64,000 nt of DNA, from positions 186,424 through 250,423 of the forward strand of contig NZ_AYPQ01000001.1 of the NCBI RefSeq assembly GCF_000633635.1, read 5' to 3'. This document shows, piece after piece, positions 24,929-34,089 of the stretch. Source of the stretch: Enterococcus crotali (GTDB lineage Bacteria > Bacillota > Bacilli > Lactobacillales > Enterococcaceae). Numbering within the stretch: position 1 is the stretch's first letter; each line of letters opens with the position of its first letter. A program made the position numbers and the translations under genes. Below the pieces are notes generated by a model that searched no databases, was not told where the DNA came from, and was given only the letters and a program-made list of their open reading frames with translations.

Positions 24929-25663
24929 ATGACAAATTTTAAAATAGAAAAACAAACATTAGCGCAAGCGACTTATCAAAAATTAAAAACACTAATAGAA
25001 ACCAAAGAATTATCGGAGGGAGAAAAACTTTCCTCAGAGCTAAAACTGTCTAAACTGTTGGAGGTAAGCAGACCTATTTTAAGAGAAGCTTTATTACGAT
25101 TAGAAACGGAAGGATACATTGTAAGAAAACATGGTGTAGGAACTTTCGTATTAGACAGCAAGCCAAATTTACGTTCAGGATTAGAAAAACTAGATAGTAT
25201 TACTGAATTTGTGACAGAACGTGATTATCAAATCGGTACGAACATAACAGAAACATTGAAAGCTATCCAAAACAAAAAAATTTCTTCTGCTTTATTATTA
25301 GAGCCAGATCAACGATTGTTTTATTTTCAGCGTGTGCGCACAGCAGATGGTGTGGCATTTTCAATTGACGATGTCTATATTCCAGAGAAATATATCGATG
25401 AGCAATTACTGGAAGTCCAATCAAAAGAATCTATGTTAGAGTATTTTGATCATGTTCTGCAACATAAAATTAAAAAATCTGATTGTTTGATTTATGCAGA
25501 AAATGCTGATAGTAAAACAGCAAAACAGTTGAAATTAAAGGAAAATCAAGCAGTTCAAATGATGGAGCAAACATTTTTCAATACACTGAATCAACCGATT
25601 TTTTATTGTAAGACGACCGTTTCGAATTCTATTTTACAGTTTAATTTTGTGCGTAACCGATAA
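24929..25663 (+). CDS. GntR/HutC-family transcriptional regulator with UTRA domain
   Basis: 244 residues. The N-terminal winged helix (ATYQKLKTLIETKELSEGEK, VSRPILREALLRLETEGYIV, KHGVGTFV) is followed from about residue 80 by an effector-binding UTRA domain ending TVSNSILQFNF. UTRA regulators release DNA on binding a small sugar phosphate or related ligand. It lies inside the salvage operon, and the AAGAGGTC-type palindrome at 24102-24118 is its likely operator. A phosphorylated deoxy- or methylthio-pentose would be a fitting effector (inference). It has its own GGAGG site and a possible promoter (TATAAT near 24894). Confidence 0.88.
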   Translation: MTNFKIEKQTLAQATYQKLKTLIETKELSEGEKLSSELKLSKLLEVSRPILREALLRLETEGYIVRKHGVGTFVLDSKPNLRSGLEKLDSITEFVTERDYQIGTNITETLKAIQNKKISSALLLEPDQRLFYFQRVRTADGVAFSIDDVYIPEKYIDEQLLEVQSKESMLEYFDHVLQHKIKKSDCLIYAENADSKTAKQLKLKENQAVQMMEQTFFNTLNQPIFYCKTTVSNSILQFNFVRNR

Positions 25664-25681
25664 TTTTAGAAAGGATTATCA

Positions 25682-26310
25682 ATGAAACTACCACTAAAAA
25701 AAAATGTTTTAGAAACAGCTCTAGCAGCATATAAGAATGGATTAATGGCTGGTACTAGCGGAAATTTCAGCGCTATTGATCGAGAATCTGGAGTGATGGT
25801 GATCACACCGAGTAGCGTCCCTTATACCGAGTTACATGAAGACGAAATGAGCGTCATTGACTTGAACGGGTTGCTGATTTCAGGAATGAAACCGTCTTCA
25901 GAATGGCAGATGCATTTAGAAATCTATCGAACGTCAAAAAAACAGGAGCAATCGCTCACACACATTCTCCCTTTGCAACATCGTTTGCAGTATTAAATGA
26001 GTCTATTCCAACCGTTTTGATTGAAATGGCATTATTAGGAGGAGAAATACCAGTTGCTCCTTTTGCTATGCCTGGTTCCATTGAATTAGGTGTATCGGTA
26101 GCAGAAACATTGAACAAATATACAGTAAATGCTTGTTTATTAGAAAGTCATGGCGCATTGGCAATCGGCGAGACAATGACTCAAGCGTATACAAATGCTG
26201 TTTATTTAGAAGATGTTGCGAAAATTTATCATTATGCACGAGCTGTAGGGCAGCCAAAAATCGTGAAAGAAACAGCCATTCAGCAAATGTTGGCTAATAT
26301 AAAGGGGTAA
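25682..26310 (+). pseudogene. Class II aldolase (fuculose-phosphate aldolase/Ald2-DrdA-like), frameshifted
   Basis: The N-terminal half has LMAGTSGNFSAID (phosphate loop) and ITPSSVPYTEL and ends in MKPSSEWQMHLEIYR. The frame breaks at 25930; one more A gives YRNVKKTGAIAHTHSPFATS with the metal-binding HTH, and the second half has ACLLESHGALAIGE with the third metal histidine. Restored length is about 210 residues, normal for L-fuculose-1-phosphate aldolase relatives. Beside an MtnA-type isomerase it is likely to cleave 5-deoxyribulose-1-phosphate or methylthioribulose-1-phosphate to DHAP and an aldehyde. Confidence 0.84.
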
Positions 26311-26315
26311 AGAGC

Positions 26316-27365
26316 ATGTTGCAAGTAGAATCAGTCCGTTATGTAAAAGAAGAAAACCAAATTATCCTATTGGATCAAACCTTATTACCAACCCAAGAAG
26401 AGTATATCACCATTTCAACGGTGGAAGCACTTTGGGAAGCCATCGTTAAGTTACAAGTTCGTGGTGCGCCTGCAATTGGAATAGCAGCAGCTTATGGTGC
26501 AGCTATGAGTGCACAGACGTTTGATGTCACAACTTATGATGACTTCAAAGAAGAATATCAAGCAATATCGACTTATCTAGCCAGCTCAAGACCAACAGCT
26601 GTTAATTTATTCTGGGCGTTGAATCGAATGGAACAGGTTGTCAAAGAAAATTCACAAAGAAATATAAATGAATTAAAAGAACTGTTGATTCAAGAAGCCA
26701 ATTTAATTAAAATCGAAGATGCCCAAATGTGTAAGCAAATTGGGGAGCATGCTTTGACCTTGTTAGAAGATGGACAGACAGTTTTGACCCATTGTAACGC
26801 CGGAGCCATTGCAACGGCACAATATGGAACCGCTTTAGCACCAATCTATTTAGCGAAAGAACGTGGGATGACACTACGCGTGTATGCAGATGAAACACGT
26901 CCATTGCTTCAAGGCGCGCGTTTAACTACCTGGGAATTGATGAAAGCTGGCATCGATGTGACCTTGATTACCGATAATATGGCGGCTATGGTCATGCAAC
27001 AAGGGAAAATAGACGCAGTTATTGTTGGATGTGATCGAATTGCTGCAAATGGTGATGCTGCCAATAAGATTGGAACTTACGGAGTTGCTGTGTTAGCTGA
27101 AAAACATGGGATTCCATTTTATGTTGCTGGTCCAACATCAACAATTGATATGGAGACCAAAACAGGTTTAGACATTCCAATCGAAGAACGTGGAGCGGCT
27201 GAGATCACAAACGGTTTTGGCAAACAAACAGCGCCTGATAATGTAAAAGTGTACAATCCGGCATTCGATGTGACGCCTCACGAACTGATTACAGCGATCG
27301 TTACTGAAAAAGGGGTCATTGAACGACCTGACGAAGTTAAGATGCAGGCAATGTTTGGTGAATAA
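26316..27365 (+). CDS. mtnA: S-methyl-5-thioribose-1-phosphate isomerase (MtnA/DrdI-like)
   Basis: 349 residues. It has [18 protein letters not shown] near residue 49, the catalytic cysteine in [15 protein letters not shown] near 157, [18 protein letters not shown] near 192 and the catalytic aspartate in [20 protein letters not shown] near 237. The enzyme turns methylthioribose-1-phosphate, or 5-deoxyribose-1-phosphate, into the ribulose form. No other methionine-salvage genes (mtnB-E, mtnK) are present. Instead an aldolase precedes it by 6 bases, pointing to the DHAP shunt. The pairing with a phosphorylase avoids the need for a kinase. Confidence 0.92.
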   Translation: MLQVESVRYVKEENQIILLDQTLLPTQEEYITISTVEALWEAIVKLQVRGAPAIGIAAAYGAAMSAQTFDVTTYDDFKEEYQAISTYLASSRPTAVNLFWALNRMEQVVKENSQRNINELKELLIQEANLIKIEDAQMCKQIGEHALTLLEDGQTVLTHCNAGAIATAQYGTALAPIYLAKERGMTLRVYADETRPLLQGARLTTWELMKAGIDVTLITDNMAAMVMQQGKIDAVIVGCDRIAANGDAANKIGTYGVAVLAEKHGIPFYVAGPTSTIDMETKTGLDIPIEERGAAEITNGFGKQTAPDNVKVYNPAFDVTPHELITAIVTEKGVIERPDEVKMQAMFGE

Positions 27366-27377
27366 AAGGAGTTATAA

Positions 27378-28580
27378 ATGATGACGATATATTTATTGAT
27401 TAATATACTTGGTGTGTTATTATTTGTGGGAATCGCTTGTTTGTTTTCGAAAGATCGTAAAAATATTCATTGGCGCTCGATTGTTGTTTTGGTGTTACTA
27501 AATATTTTTCTGGCATGGTTTCTAACATCATTTTCAGCTGGACGTTTTGCGATTGAAAAAATAGCTGACGGTTTTAACTGGCTGATTGAAACATCATTTT
27601 CAGGTATTGGTTTTGCCTTTTCTAGTATGGTAAATGTTAAAAATATGGATGTTGTTGTGAGTGCGTTGATGCCGATTTTACTGGTAGTGCCTCTCTTTGA
27701 TATTTTAACGTATGTTGGTGTATTGCCTTTTATCATTAAATGGTTGGGAAAAGGACTATCTAAATTGACAGGGCAACCAAAATTTGAATCTTTCTTTGCT
27801 GTTGAAATGATGTTTCTAGGGAATACAGAAGCATTAGCCGTATCTAGTGGACAATTAAAAAGATTACGAAGTGCGCGGATTTTGACGATTTCAATGATGT
27901 CGATGAGTTGTGTTTCTGCAGCGATGATCGGTGTGTATCTTCAAATGTTGCCTGCACAATTTGTCTTGACAGCCATTCCACTAAATATTATCAATGCGAT
28001 GATCGTAACAAGCGTATTGAATCCTGTGACGATTACTGAAGAAGAAGATACGATTTATAAAATTGAAAAAACAGATCGTGAACCATTTTTCTCTTTCCTA
28101 GGAAACTCTATTATAGAAGCAGGAAAGTTGATCTTGATTATTACAGCGATGATCATTTCTTTTGTGGCACTTGCGGCCTTGATCGATAAAATTTTAGCGC
28201 TTTTTCCTGGCGGTTTGTCTTTAAGTAAAATATTAGGCGTGTTTATGACACCGTTTGCTTTTGTCTTAGGTTTACCTTTAAATGAAGCATTTGAAGCCGC
28301 TCAATATATGGGAACCAAGTTAGTGACAAATGAATTTGTGGCGATGGGTGAATTGAACCCCCAACTTTCTTCATTAAGTCAACATATGGCTGCAGTGTTA
28401 AGCACATTTTTAGTTTCTTTTGCAAATTTTTCTACAATAGGTATGATTTTAGGGTGTTTAAATGGTATTTTGAAGAAAGAGATTTCAGATGAAGTCTCAA
28501 AAAATGTTCCTTATATGTTATTATCAGGAGTGTTAGTGTCATTATTAAGTGCAGGCATGGTAGGTCTGTTTATTTGGTAA
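27378..28580 (+). CDS. Concentrative nucleoside transporter (NupC/CNT family)
   Basis: 400 residues, hydrophobic throughout with about 9-10 segments. CNT signatures are the N-terminal segment, a gate region (MVNVKNMDVVVSALMPILLV), the FESFFAVEMMFLGNTEALAV stretch and the C-terminal ANFSTIGMILGCLNGI. These symporters import nucleosides with H+ or Na+. It follows mtnA by 12 bases, so it probably brings in the nucleoside that the phosphorylase splits. The start has AAAGGAG ahead of ATGATG. Confidence 0.9.
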   Translation: MMTIYLLINILGVLLFVGIACLFSKDRKNIHWRSIVVLVLLNIFLAWFLTSFSAGRFAIEKIADGFNWLIETSFSGIGFAFSSMVNVKNMDVVVSALMPILLVVPLFDILTYVGVLPFIIKWLGKGLSKLTGQPKFESFFAVEMMFLGNTEALAVSSGQLKRLRSARILTISMMSMSCVSAAMIGVYLQMLPAQFVLTAIPLNIINAMIVTSVLNPVTITEEEDTIYKIEKTDREPFFSFLGNSIIEAGKLILIITAMIISFVALAALIDKILALFPGGLSLSKILGVFMTPFAFVLGLPLNEAFEAAQYMGTKLVTNEFVAMGELNPQLSSLSQHMAAVLSTFLVSFANFSTIGMILGCLNGILKKEISDEVSKNVPYMLLSGVLVSLLSAGMVGLFIW

Positions 28581-28698
28581 AAATTTGTTTGGTAAGGAAA
28601 ATAATGTTGAAAGATCAAAATCTTACTTGCACGTGAATCTTAAAAAGTTATCTGGTTTCATGGATTAGTACCTACACTTTTATACGAGGAGAGTTTAT

Positions 28699-29972
28699 AT
28701 GTTTCGATGGAAAAAACTTAGTAAAGCAGATCTAAAACGTGAAATTTTAGCTGGAACAACTTCATTTTTCGCTATTTCTTATATCATAATGGTGAATACA
28801 ATGATTTTAGCTGAAGCCGGGATGCCAAAAGAGCTTACAATCTTTGGCACGATCTTTATCTCGATCATTGGATCGATTTTGATGGGGATTGTTGCCGATG
28901 CGCCAATCGTTTTGACGACGGGAATGGGTGTGAATTCGTTTTTTACTTATACCTTGGTTCTTTCTTTGGGATTAACCTGGCAACAAGCACTGGCTGTTAG
29001 TTTTTGTGCAGGTATTATTTATTTACTGGTTGCGTTTACGAAGTTAAGCAAATTATTTGCAGAAGTTGTTCCTGAAACATTAAAAACTGGTATTACTGTT
29101 GGAATCGGTTTTTTTCTCGTACTGATTGGTTTAGAAAAAGGACATCTCATCATACGAGGAGAACATACTTTTACTCAATTAGCGCCATTAAGTGATAGTT
29201 TGACCTTATTGACCTTATTTTCATTGATTTTAACTGTGTGTCTTTTTTTAAAAGGCGTGCAAGGGAGTTTTTTCATCGGAATTGTTGTTGTAACGATCAT
29301 TGCTAATGTGATGGGCTTGGTAAGTGCTACAGAGCATTTTTCTTTGAGTGGATTAAAAAATTATCCGCAAATTTTTTCAAAATTAGATTTCAGTACCTTT
29401 TTTTCTAAAAGCTTTTTGTTAGGAGTCTTTGCTTTATCTATGATTTTGATTTTTGAATCAATGGGCTTACTAAAAGGCTTGATGCCGGAAGCAGATGAAA
29501 AAAATATTTACGGGCGTATCGTGTAACTGGTTTTATCACATTACTATCTGGTATTTTTGGTACAAGCCCAACTGTGGCTGCAGCTGAAAGTGCGACAGGA
29601 ATTGAAGAAGGCGGGAAAACTGGGCTTACTTCAATTACAAGCGGTATCTGTTTTTTCTTAGCTTTGTTAGCACTGCCGTTTCTTTCTTACATTCCTGATG
29701 CGGCTTTAGCACCAGCGATCATTATAACGGGATTCTTAATGATCCAACAAATAAAAACAGTGCATTTTGACGATTTCAGTGACTATTTTCCTGCAATGCT
29801 AATGATCGTTTTGATTCCATTTACTATGAATATTTCAGATGGAATGGCGTTTGGTTTTGTAGCGTACCCATTAACGAAGTGGGTTGCTAGAAAAAAATCT
29901 GAGCTATCATTACCAATGTGGCTGATTTCAGGATTGTTTTTAATGTATTTGATTGTTAATGTATTGATTTAA
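28699..29972 (+). pseudogene. AzgA-type purine (adenine/hypoxanthine) permease, frameshifted
   Basis: The N-terminal ILAGTTSFFAISYIIMVNTM and LTTGMGVNSFFTYTL, plus the later FGTSPTVAAAESATGIEEGG, are typical of the AzgA branch of the NCS2/UraA superfold. The frame breaks at the G3 run 29512-29514; one more G gives NIYGAYRVTGFITLLSGIFG in place of a stop. Restored length is about 425 residues with 12-14 membrane segments. In this operon it would move the purine base released by the phosphorylase, in or out. GAGGAG precedes the ATG. Confidence 0.85.
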
Positions 29973-29979
29973 AGCAAAA

Positions 29980-30070
29980 GAGCCCTGGACAAAACTAAAA
30001 ATCAGTTTTGTCCAGGGCTCTAAATCCGAATAAATGGTTGGATCAGAAGCACTCCCTTTCTGACCCAACC
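29980..30070. terminator. Two-hairpin intergenic repeat, copy B / convergent terminator
   Basis: GAGCCCTGGACAAAACT (29980-29996) pairs perfectly with 30004-30020. GGTTGGATCAGAA (30036-30048) pairs with TTCTGACCCAACC (30058-30070) with one mismatch, followed by TCTTTTT. The linker holds AATCCGAAT, the complement of ATTCGGATT in copy A. It lies between convergent genes and can stop transcription from both sides. Confidence 0.8.
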
Positions 30071-30075
30071 TCTTT

Positions 30076-31476
30076 TTATCCGATAATAATTTTTTCAGAG
30101 GGATATTCATACCCAATATCGCGTGTTTCTTTTGGTACAAACAGCATCAAAGTATAAAGCATGCCGATTCGACCAATGAACATCAACAAAGCAATCATCA
30201 ACTTACCAACTGTTGTTAAATCAGAAGTGATTCCTAATGATAAACCTGTCGTACCAAAAGCTGAGGCTACTTCAACAATAATGGCGATCAGTGGATGATC
30301 TTCTGTTGCGGTCAAAAATAAAACCGCAAAGAAACACATGATCAACGAAAGCATAAAGACTACAATCGATTTTTTTACATCGTCATCATCGATTCGGCGT
30401 CCAAACACATTGATTTTATCTTCGCTTTTTAAGAAAGAGTATAAGTACAAACCGATGATTGCAACAGTTGTTGTACGAATACCACCACCAACAGAACTAG
30501 GACTACAGCCAATAAACATCAAAAGAGAAAATACGATCAAAGTAGTGACCTGAAAATCACCTAGATCATTGATCTGAAGGCCAGCATTTCGTGTTGTCAT
30601 AGAATAGAACATGGAAGTGATCCACCGCTGTACTTCACCCATGCCAACAAATAAATGATCTTTTTCCAACAAATAAATCAAAATCGTACCACCAACAAAC
30701 AAAATCACAAATGCTAAGACGGCAATTTTACTAAACAAAGAAAAGCGGAAAGGCAGACCTCGTTTTTTCTTTTTAAAGAATAGCCATTCACGAAACTCCA
30801 TCAAGACTGGAAAACCAATCCCCCCAACAAAAATCAAGAACATGATCACGATCAAAAAAAGATAATCATGAGCAAATGGAATGATCGAATCGCCAGTAAC
30901 GTCAAATCCAGAGTTAGTCACCGCTGAAATTGATTGATAAAAACCAAAGAAAATCGCTTTTGGCCAAGTTGTATAATAGCCTGAATAATAAAAATAAATA
31001 GAGAAAAATGTACCAAAAATCATTTGAAACCATAAAATAATCGTAAACGTAATTCGAATCAAGCGAACAATACCGCTTAATTTGGGTTGATTCATATCTG
31101 TCATGATCAATTGTCGTTGTTTTAAGGAAATTCTTCGTTTAGACAAAATAATAAAGGCTGTCGAAATCATCATGATGCCAAGCCCTCCAACTTGAAAGAG
31201 AACTTCCATCAACAGCACACCACGATCATTAAAAACAGAATTAATATCAAAGGTAGATAAACCTGTGACACTTACAGTACTGACCGCCATAAATAGCATA
31301 TCAATAAAACCAACCTGAGAGCCAGGTTCCCTAAAAAAGGGTAAACAAAAAAGCAAATAAGAAACAATTGTCATAAGAATATAATAGGATACAATAATTT
31401 GAATAGATGAAAAATGAGTAGAAATAAAACGCCTTCCTCTGCGCTGAGCCAGCCATAAAAGCCGAAATCGATTCAT
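30076..31476 (-). CDS. ktrB: KtrB-like Trk-family potassium channel subunit
   Basis: 466 residues from the start I chose, ATG at 31476, which has CAGGAGGTCC just ahead; the frame is open for 41 more codons but those lack a ribosome site. The protein has four membrane-pore-membrane repeats with selectivity-filter regions such as STVSVTGLSTFD, SAVTNSGFDVTGDS, SMTTRNAGLQINDLG and SAFGTTGLSLG, and an ending RIGMLYTLMLF. It conducts K+ with a cytosolic KtrA/TrkA gating partner, not encoded here. It is transcribed opposite to the salvage operon, with its terminator in the shared hairpins. Confidence 0.9.
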   Translation of the reverse strand: MNRFRLLWLAQRRGRRFISTHFSSIQIIVSYYILMTIVSYLLFCLPFFREPGSQVGFIDMLFMAVSTVSVTGLSTFDINSVFNDRGVLLMEVLFQVGGLGIMMISTAFIILSKRRISLKQRQLIMTDMNQPKLSGIVRLIRITFTIILWFQMIFGTFFSIYFYYSGYYTTWPKAIFFGFYQSISAVTNSGFDVTGDSIIPFAHDYLFLIVIMFLIFVGGIGFPVLMEFREWLFFKKKKRGLPFRFSLFSKIAVLAFVILFVGGTILIYLLEKDHLFVGMGEVQRWITSMFYSMTTRNAGLQINDLGDFQVTTLIVFSLLMFIGCSPSSVGGGIRTTTVAIIGLYLYSFLKSEDKINVFGRRIDDDDVKKSIVVFMLSLIMCFFAVLFLTATEDHPLIAIIVEVASAFGTTGLSLGITSDLTTVGKLMIALLMFIGRIGMLYTLMLFVPKETRDIGYEYPSEKIIIG

Positions 31477-31795
31477 AATGGACCTCCTGAACATCGTTAA
31501 AATAAGTATAGCAGAAATTAAATGATGGGCAAACAAAGAATGAAGGCTTAAAAGAAATAAGAAATTGATTAAAAAAAGAGAGAATAGAGTACAAATCATG
31601 TAGAAAATGTTATTTTATTGTGAGAGGGGTAACATACTAAGTCTTTTATTTTTTTAATATAAGAAAAAAGTATAATTGAAGAGATATTTTTTTATTTTAC
31701 AAATGTGATTATATTCACATTTTGGTATAAAATATCAACTTCAAGCTAAATAAGTAAGGTTTGTTGAGCTAAAAATTACTAAGGTGGGGAAAAAA

Positions 31796-33313
31796 ATGAA
31801 AAAAGTTATCATGAGTTTACTATCACTGAGTTTATTTGCAGGACTTGCTGTAGGTTGTACTAGTGATCAGGACAAAACGACAAAGAAAAGCAAAGAATCC
31901 AAAGAAAGTACAGAAGTTACTTCTGGTGCATCAGCCAATGGCTATACAGATTTAAGTGAACTAGAAGATCAATATGATATCGTGATCATCGGCGCAGGTG
32001 GTGCTGGGATGACGGCGGCTTTACAAGCTAAAGAGGCGGGAATGAACCCGGCCATTCTAGAAAAAATGCCAGTTGCAGGTGGAAATACCATCAAGTCCTC
32101 TTCAGGTATGAATGCTTCTGAAACAAAATATCAAAAAGAAGAAGGCATCACTGATAGCAATGATAAATTTTTTGAAGAAACATTAAAAGGTGGCAAAGGC
32201 ACGAATGACAAAGAACTATTACGCTTTTTCGTAGATCATTCAGCGGATGCAATCGATTGGCTAGATACGAAAGGAATCGAACTTAGCAACTTAACGATCA
32301 CAGGCGGAATGAGCGAAAAACGTACACATCGTCCTGCTGACGGCTCTGCAATCGGCGGCTATCTAGTAGACGGGCTAGTTCGTAATGTTAAAGAAGAAAA
32401 AATCCCGTTATTTGTCAATGCAAATGTAACTGAGATCACTGAAAAAGATGGTCAAGTCAATGGTGTCAAAGTTAAACTAAACGATAAAGAAACCAAAGAA
32501 GTCAAATCAAACGCCGTAATTGTTACAACTGGTGGTTTTGGTGCCAATAAAGAAATGTTAGAAAAATACGATCCAAAATTAAAAGATTACGTGACGACAA
32601 ACCAAGAAGGTACGACGGGTGACGGGATCAAGATGATCGAAAAACTTGGCGGGGCTACAGTGGATATGAAAGAAATCCAAATTCATCCAACGGTGCAACA
32701 AGACAAATCATTCTTGATCGGTGAAGTGGTTCGTGGTGAAGGAGCTATTTTAGCCTCACAAGAAGGGACACGTTTTGTTAATGAGATGGATACCCGTGAT
32801 AAAGTTTCTGCTGCAATCACAGCTTTACCAGAAAAATCAGCATATTTAGTTTTCGATCAAGGTGTTCGTGATCGTGCCAAAGCCATTGATTTTTATGATG
32901 AGCAAGGTTTTGTTGTAGAAGGCAAAACGATTGAAGAGCTTGCAAAAAAAATCGATATGCCTGAAGCAAAACTAAAAGAAACGATCGATCAATGGAACAA
33001 AGATGTCCAAGCAAAATCTGATACTCAATATAACCGTGCAACAGGGATGGATCACGACTTATCGACTGGACCTTACTACGCAATCAAAATCGCACCAGGA
33101 ATCCATCATACAATGGGTGGTGTGAAAATCAATACAAAAACAGAAGTATTAAAAGAAGATGGAGCACCAATCAAAGGATTGTATGCCGCTGGTGAAGTAA
33201 CTGGTGGACTTCATGGTGCAAACCGTATCGGTGGAAATGCCGTAGCAGATATCATCATCTTTGGTCGTCAATCTGGAACAGAAGCAGCGAATTTTGTTTC
33301 AGCACAAAAATAA
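31796..33313 (+). CDS. Secreted flavocytochrome c/fumarate reductase-like flavoprotein (lipoprotein)
   Basis: 505 residues from the ATG at 31796 (AAGGTGGGG ahead); the GTG at 31784 overlaps that site. A lipoprotein signal ends LAVGC (Cys21), followed by a Lys/Ser/Thr-rich spacer. The FAD fold starts with YDIVIIGAGGAGMTAALQAK near residue 58, continues with GGNTIKSSSGMNAS and HRPADGSAIGG, and ends with HTMGGVKINTKTEVL and GGLHGANRIGGNAVADI. This is the fumarate reductase/succinate dehydrogenase flavoprotein family. No FMN-binding domain is fused, so electrons would come from a separate surface or membrane flavoprotein. It may reduce fumarate or another enoate outside the membrane. Confidence 0.88.
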   Translation: MKKVIMSLLSLSLFAGLAVGCTSDQDKTTKKSKESKESTEVTSGASANGYTDLSELEDQYDIVIIGAGGAGMTAALQAKEAGMNPAILEKMPVAGGNTIKSSSGMNASETKYQKEEGITDSNDKFFEETLKGGKGTNDKELLRFFVDHSADAIDWLDTKGIELSNLTITGGMSEKRTHRPADGSAIGGYLVDGLVRNVKEEKIPLFVNANVTEITEKDGQVNGVKVKLNDKETKEVKSNAVIVTTGGFGANKEMLEKYDPKLKDYVTTNQEGTTGDGIKMIEKLGGATVDMKEIQIHPTVQQDKSFLIGEVVRGEGAILASQEGTRFVNEMDTRDKVSAAITALPEKSAYLVFDQGVRDRAKAIDFYDEQGFVVEGKTIEELAKKIDMPEAKLKETIDQWNKDVQAKSDTQYNRATGMDHDLSTGPYYAIKIAPGIHHTMGGVKINTKTEVLKEDGAPIKGLYAAGEVTGGLHGANRIGGNAVADIIIFGRQSGTEAANFVSAQK

Positions 33314-33321
33314 ATAAGTCT

Positions 33322-33370
33322 AAAGGAACGAATAGATAAAGCGTTTGTGTTTGTCTATTGGTTCCTTTTT
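33322..33370 (+). terminator. Rho-independent terminator after the flavoprotein gene
   Basis: AAAGGAACGAATAGA pairs with TCTATTGGTTCCTTT around a ~19-base loop, followed by a T-rich run. Confidence 0.82.
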
Positions 33371-33551
33371 AATTTAAAAATTTAGTTGAATTTACAATCG
33401 AAGAGGCTTATTGTACCAGTAAATAAAAATTAGTATTTAGAGGCGTATAATATAGTTATAACAGTACTATTAATTTCAATATACTTTTGATAAAATTGAA
33501 CCAGAAATTGTAGCAAGTCAAAAAACAATCGATATTGGAGAAGTTGAATCT

Positions 33552-34079
33552 ATGGAAAGTAAACATTTTGAATTAAGAATTACTTGGAAAGATGTTTGTA
33601 TGGAAATATTTGGTGGTTTATTTGTATTTTTTATAACTTTAGGAGTAATACTTTGGTTCTTACTCCCTGTATTTAAAAATTTTGATATGTTCAATCGCTT
33701 TTTCTTATTTATTTTAGTGATTTTCGCTTTCTTGAGTGGTGTGCTTTATTTAGCATACTTAGCCTTAAGCTTTTCCTTTATGCTACTTATTTCAGGGATT
33801 TATGACGTAAGAATCTTGCTAAAATATCATGGTGTAATATATTTAATGAACGAAAAAGGACTAACTTATTACGACAATAAAGAATTACATACAAAAAAAT
33901 GGATAGATATTATTGATGTTGGATGTTTTAAACAACAAGATGATAAGGTGGAAATTCTTTATAAATATCAGATAAAGTTTGCCGATGCAACAGAGCACGA
34001 ATTTGATTTACGAGGAACATTTCCTACGAAAGATTTTAAAGATAAAGTTGAAGAATTTTGGCTATTTTACAATGCTTAA
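33552..34079 (+). CDS. Membrane protein of unknown function with cytoplasmic C-terminal domain
   Basis: 175 residues. Two hydrophobic segments lie at about residues 20-42 and 50-80 (FGGLFVFFITLGVILWFLL, then FFLFILVIFAFLSGVLYLAY), and a soluble C-terminal part follows, with YHGVIYLMNEKGLTYYDNKE and a terminal WLFYNA. The layout recalls YcxB-like membrane proteins with a PH-like tail, but I do not recognise it firmly. It lies just upstream of a decayed secreted protein and a type VII toxin operon, so an immunity role is conceivable; nothing in the sequence proves it. Confidence 0.6.
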   Translation: MESKHFELRITWKDVCMEIFGGLFVFFITLGVILWFLLPVFKNFDMFNRFFLFILVIFAFLSGVLYLAYLALSFSFMLLISGIYDVRILLKYHGVIYLMNEKGLTYYDNKELHTKKWIDIIDVGCFKQQDDKVEILYKYQIKFADATEHEFDLRGTFPTKDFKDKVEEFWLFYNA

Positions 34080-34089
34080 CTTTATGTTT

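Noticed and set aside
31477-31599. N-terminal extension of the KtrB frame by 41 codons
   Set aside because: No ribosome site upstream of it, whereas CAGGAGG precedes the ATG at 31476.
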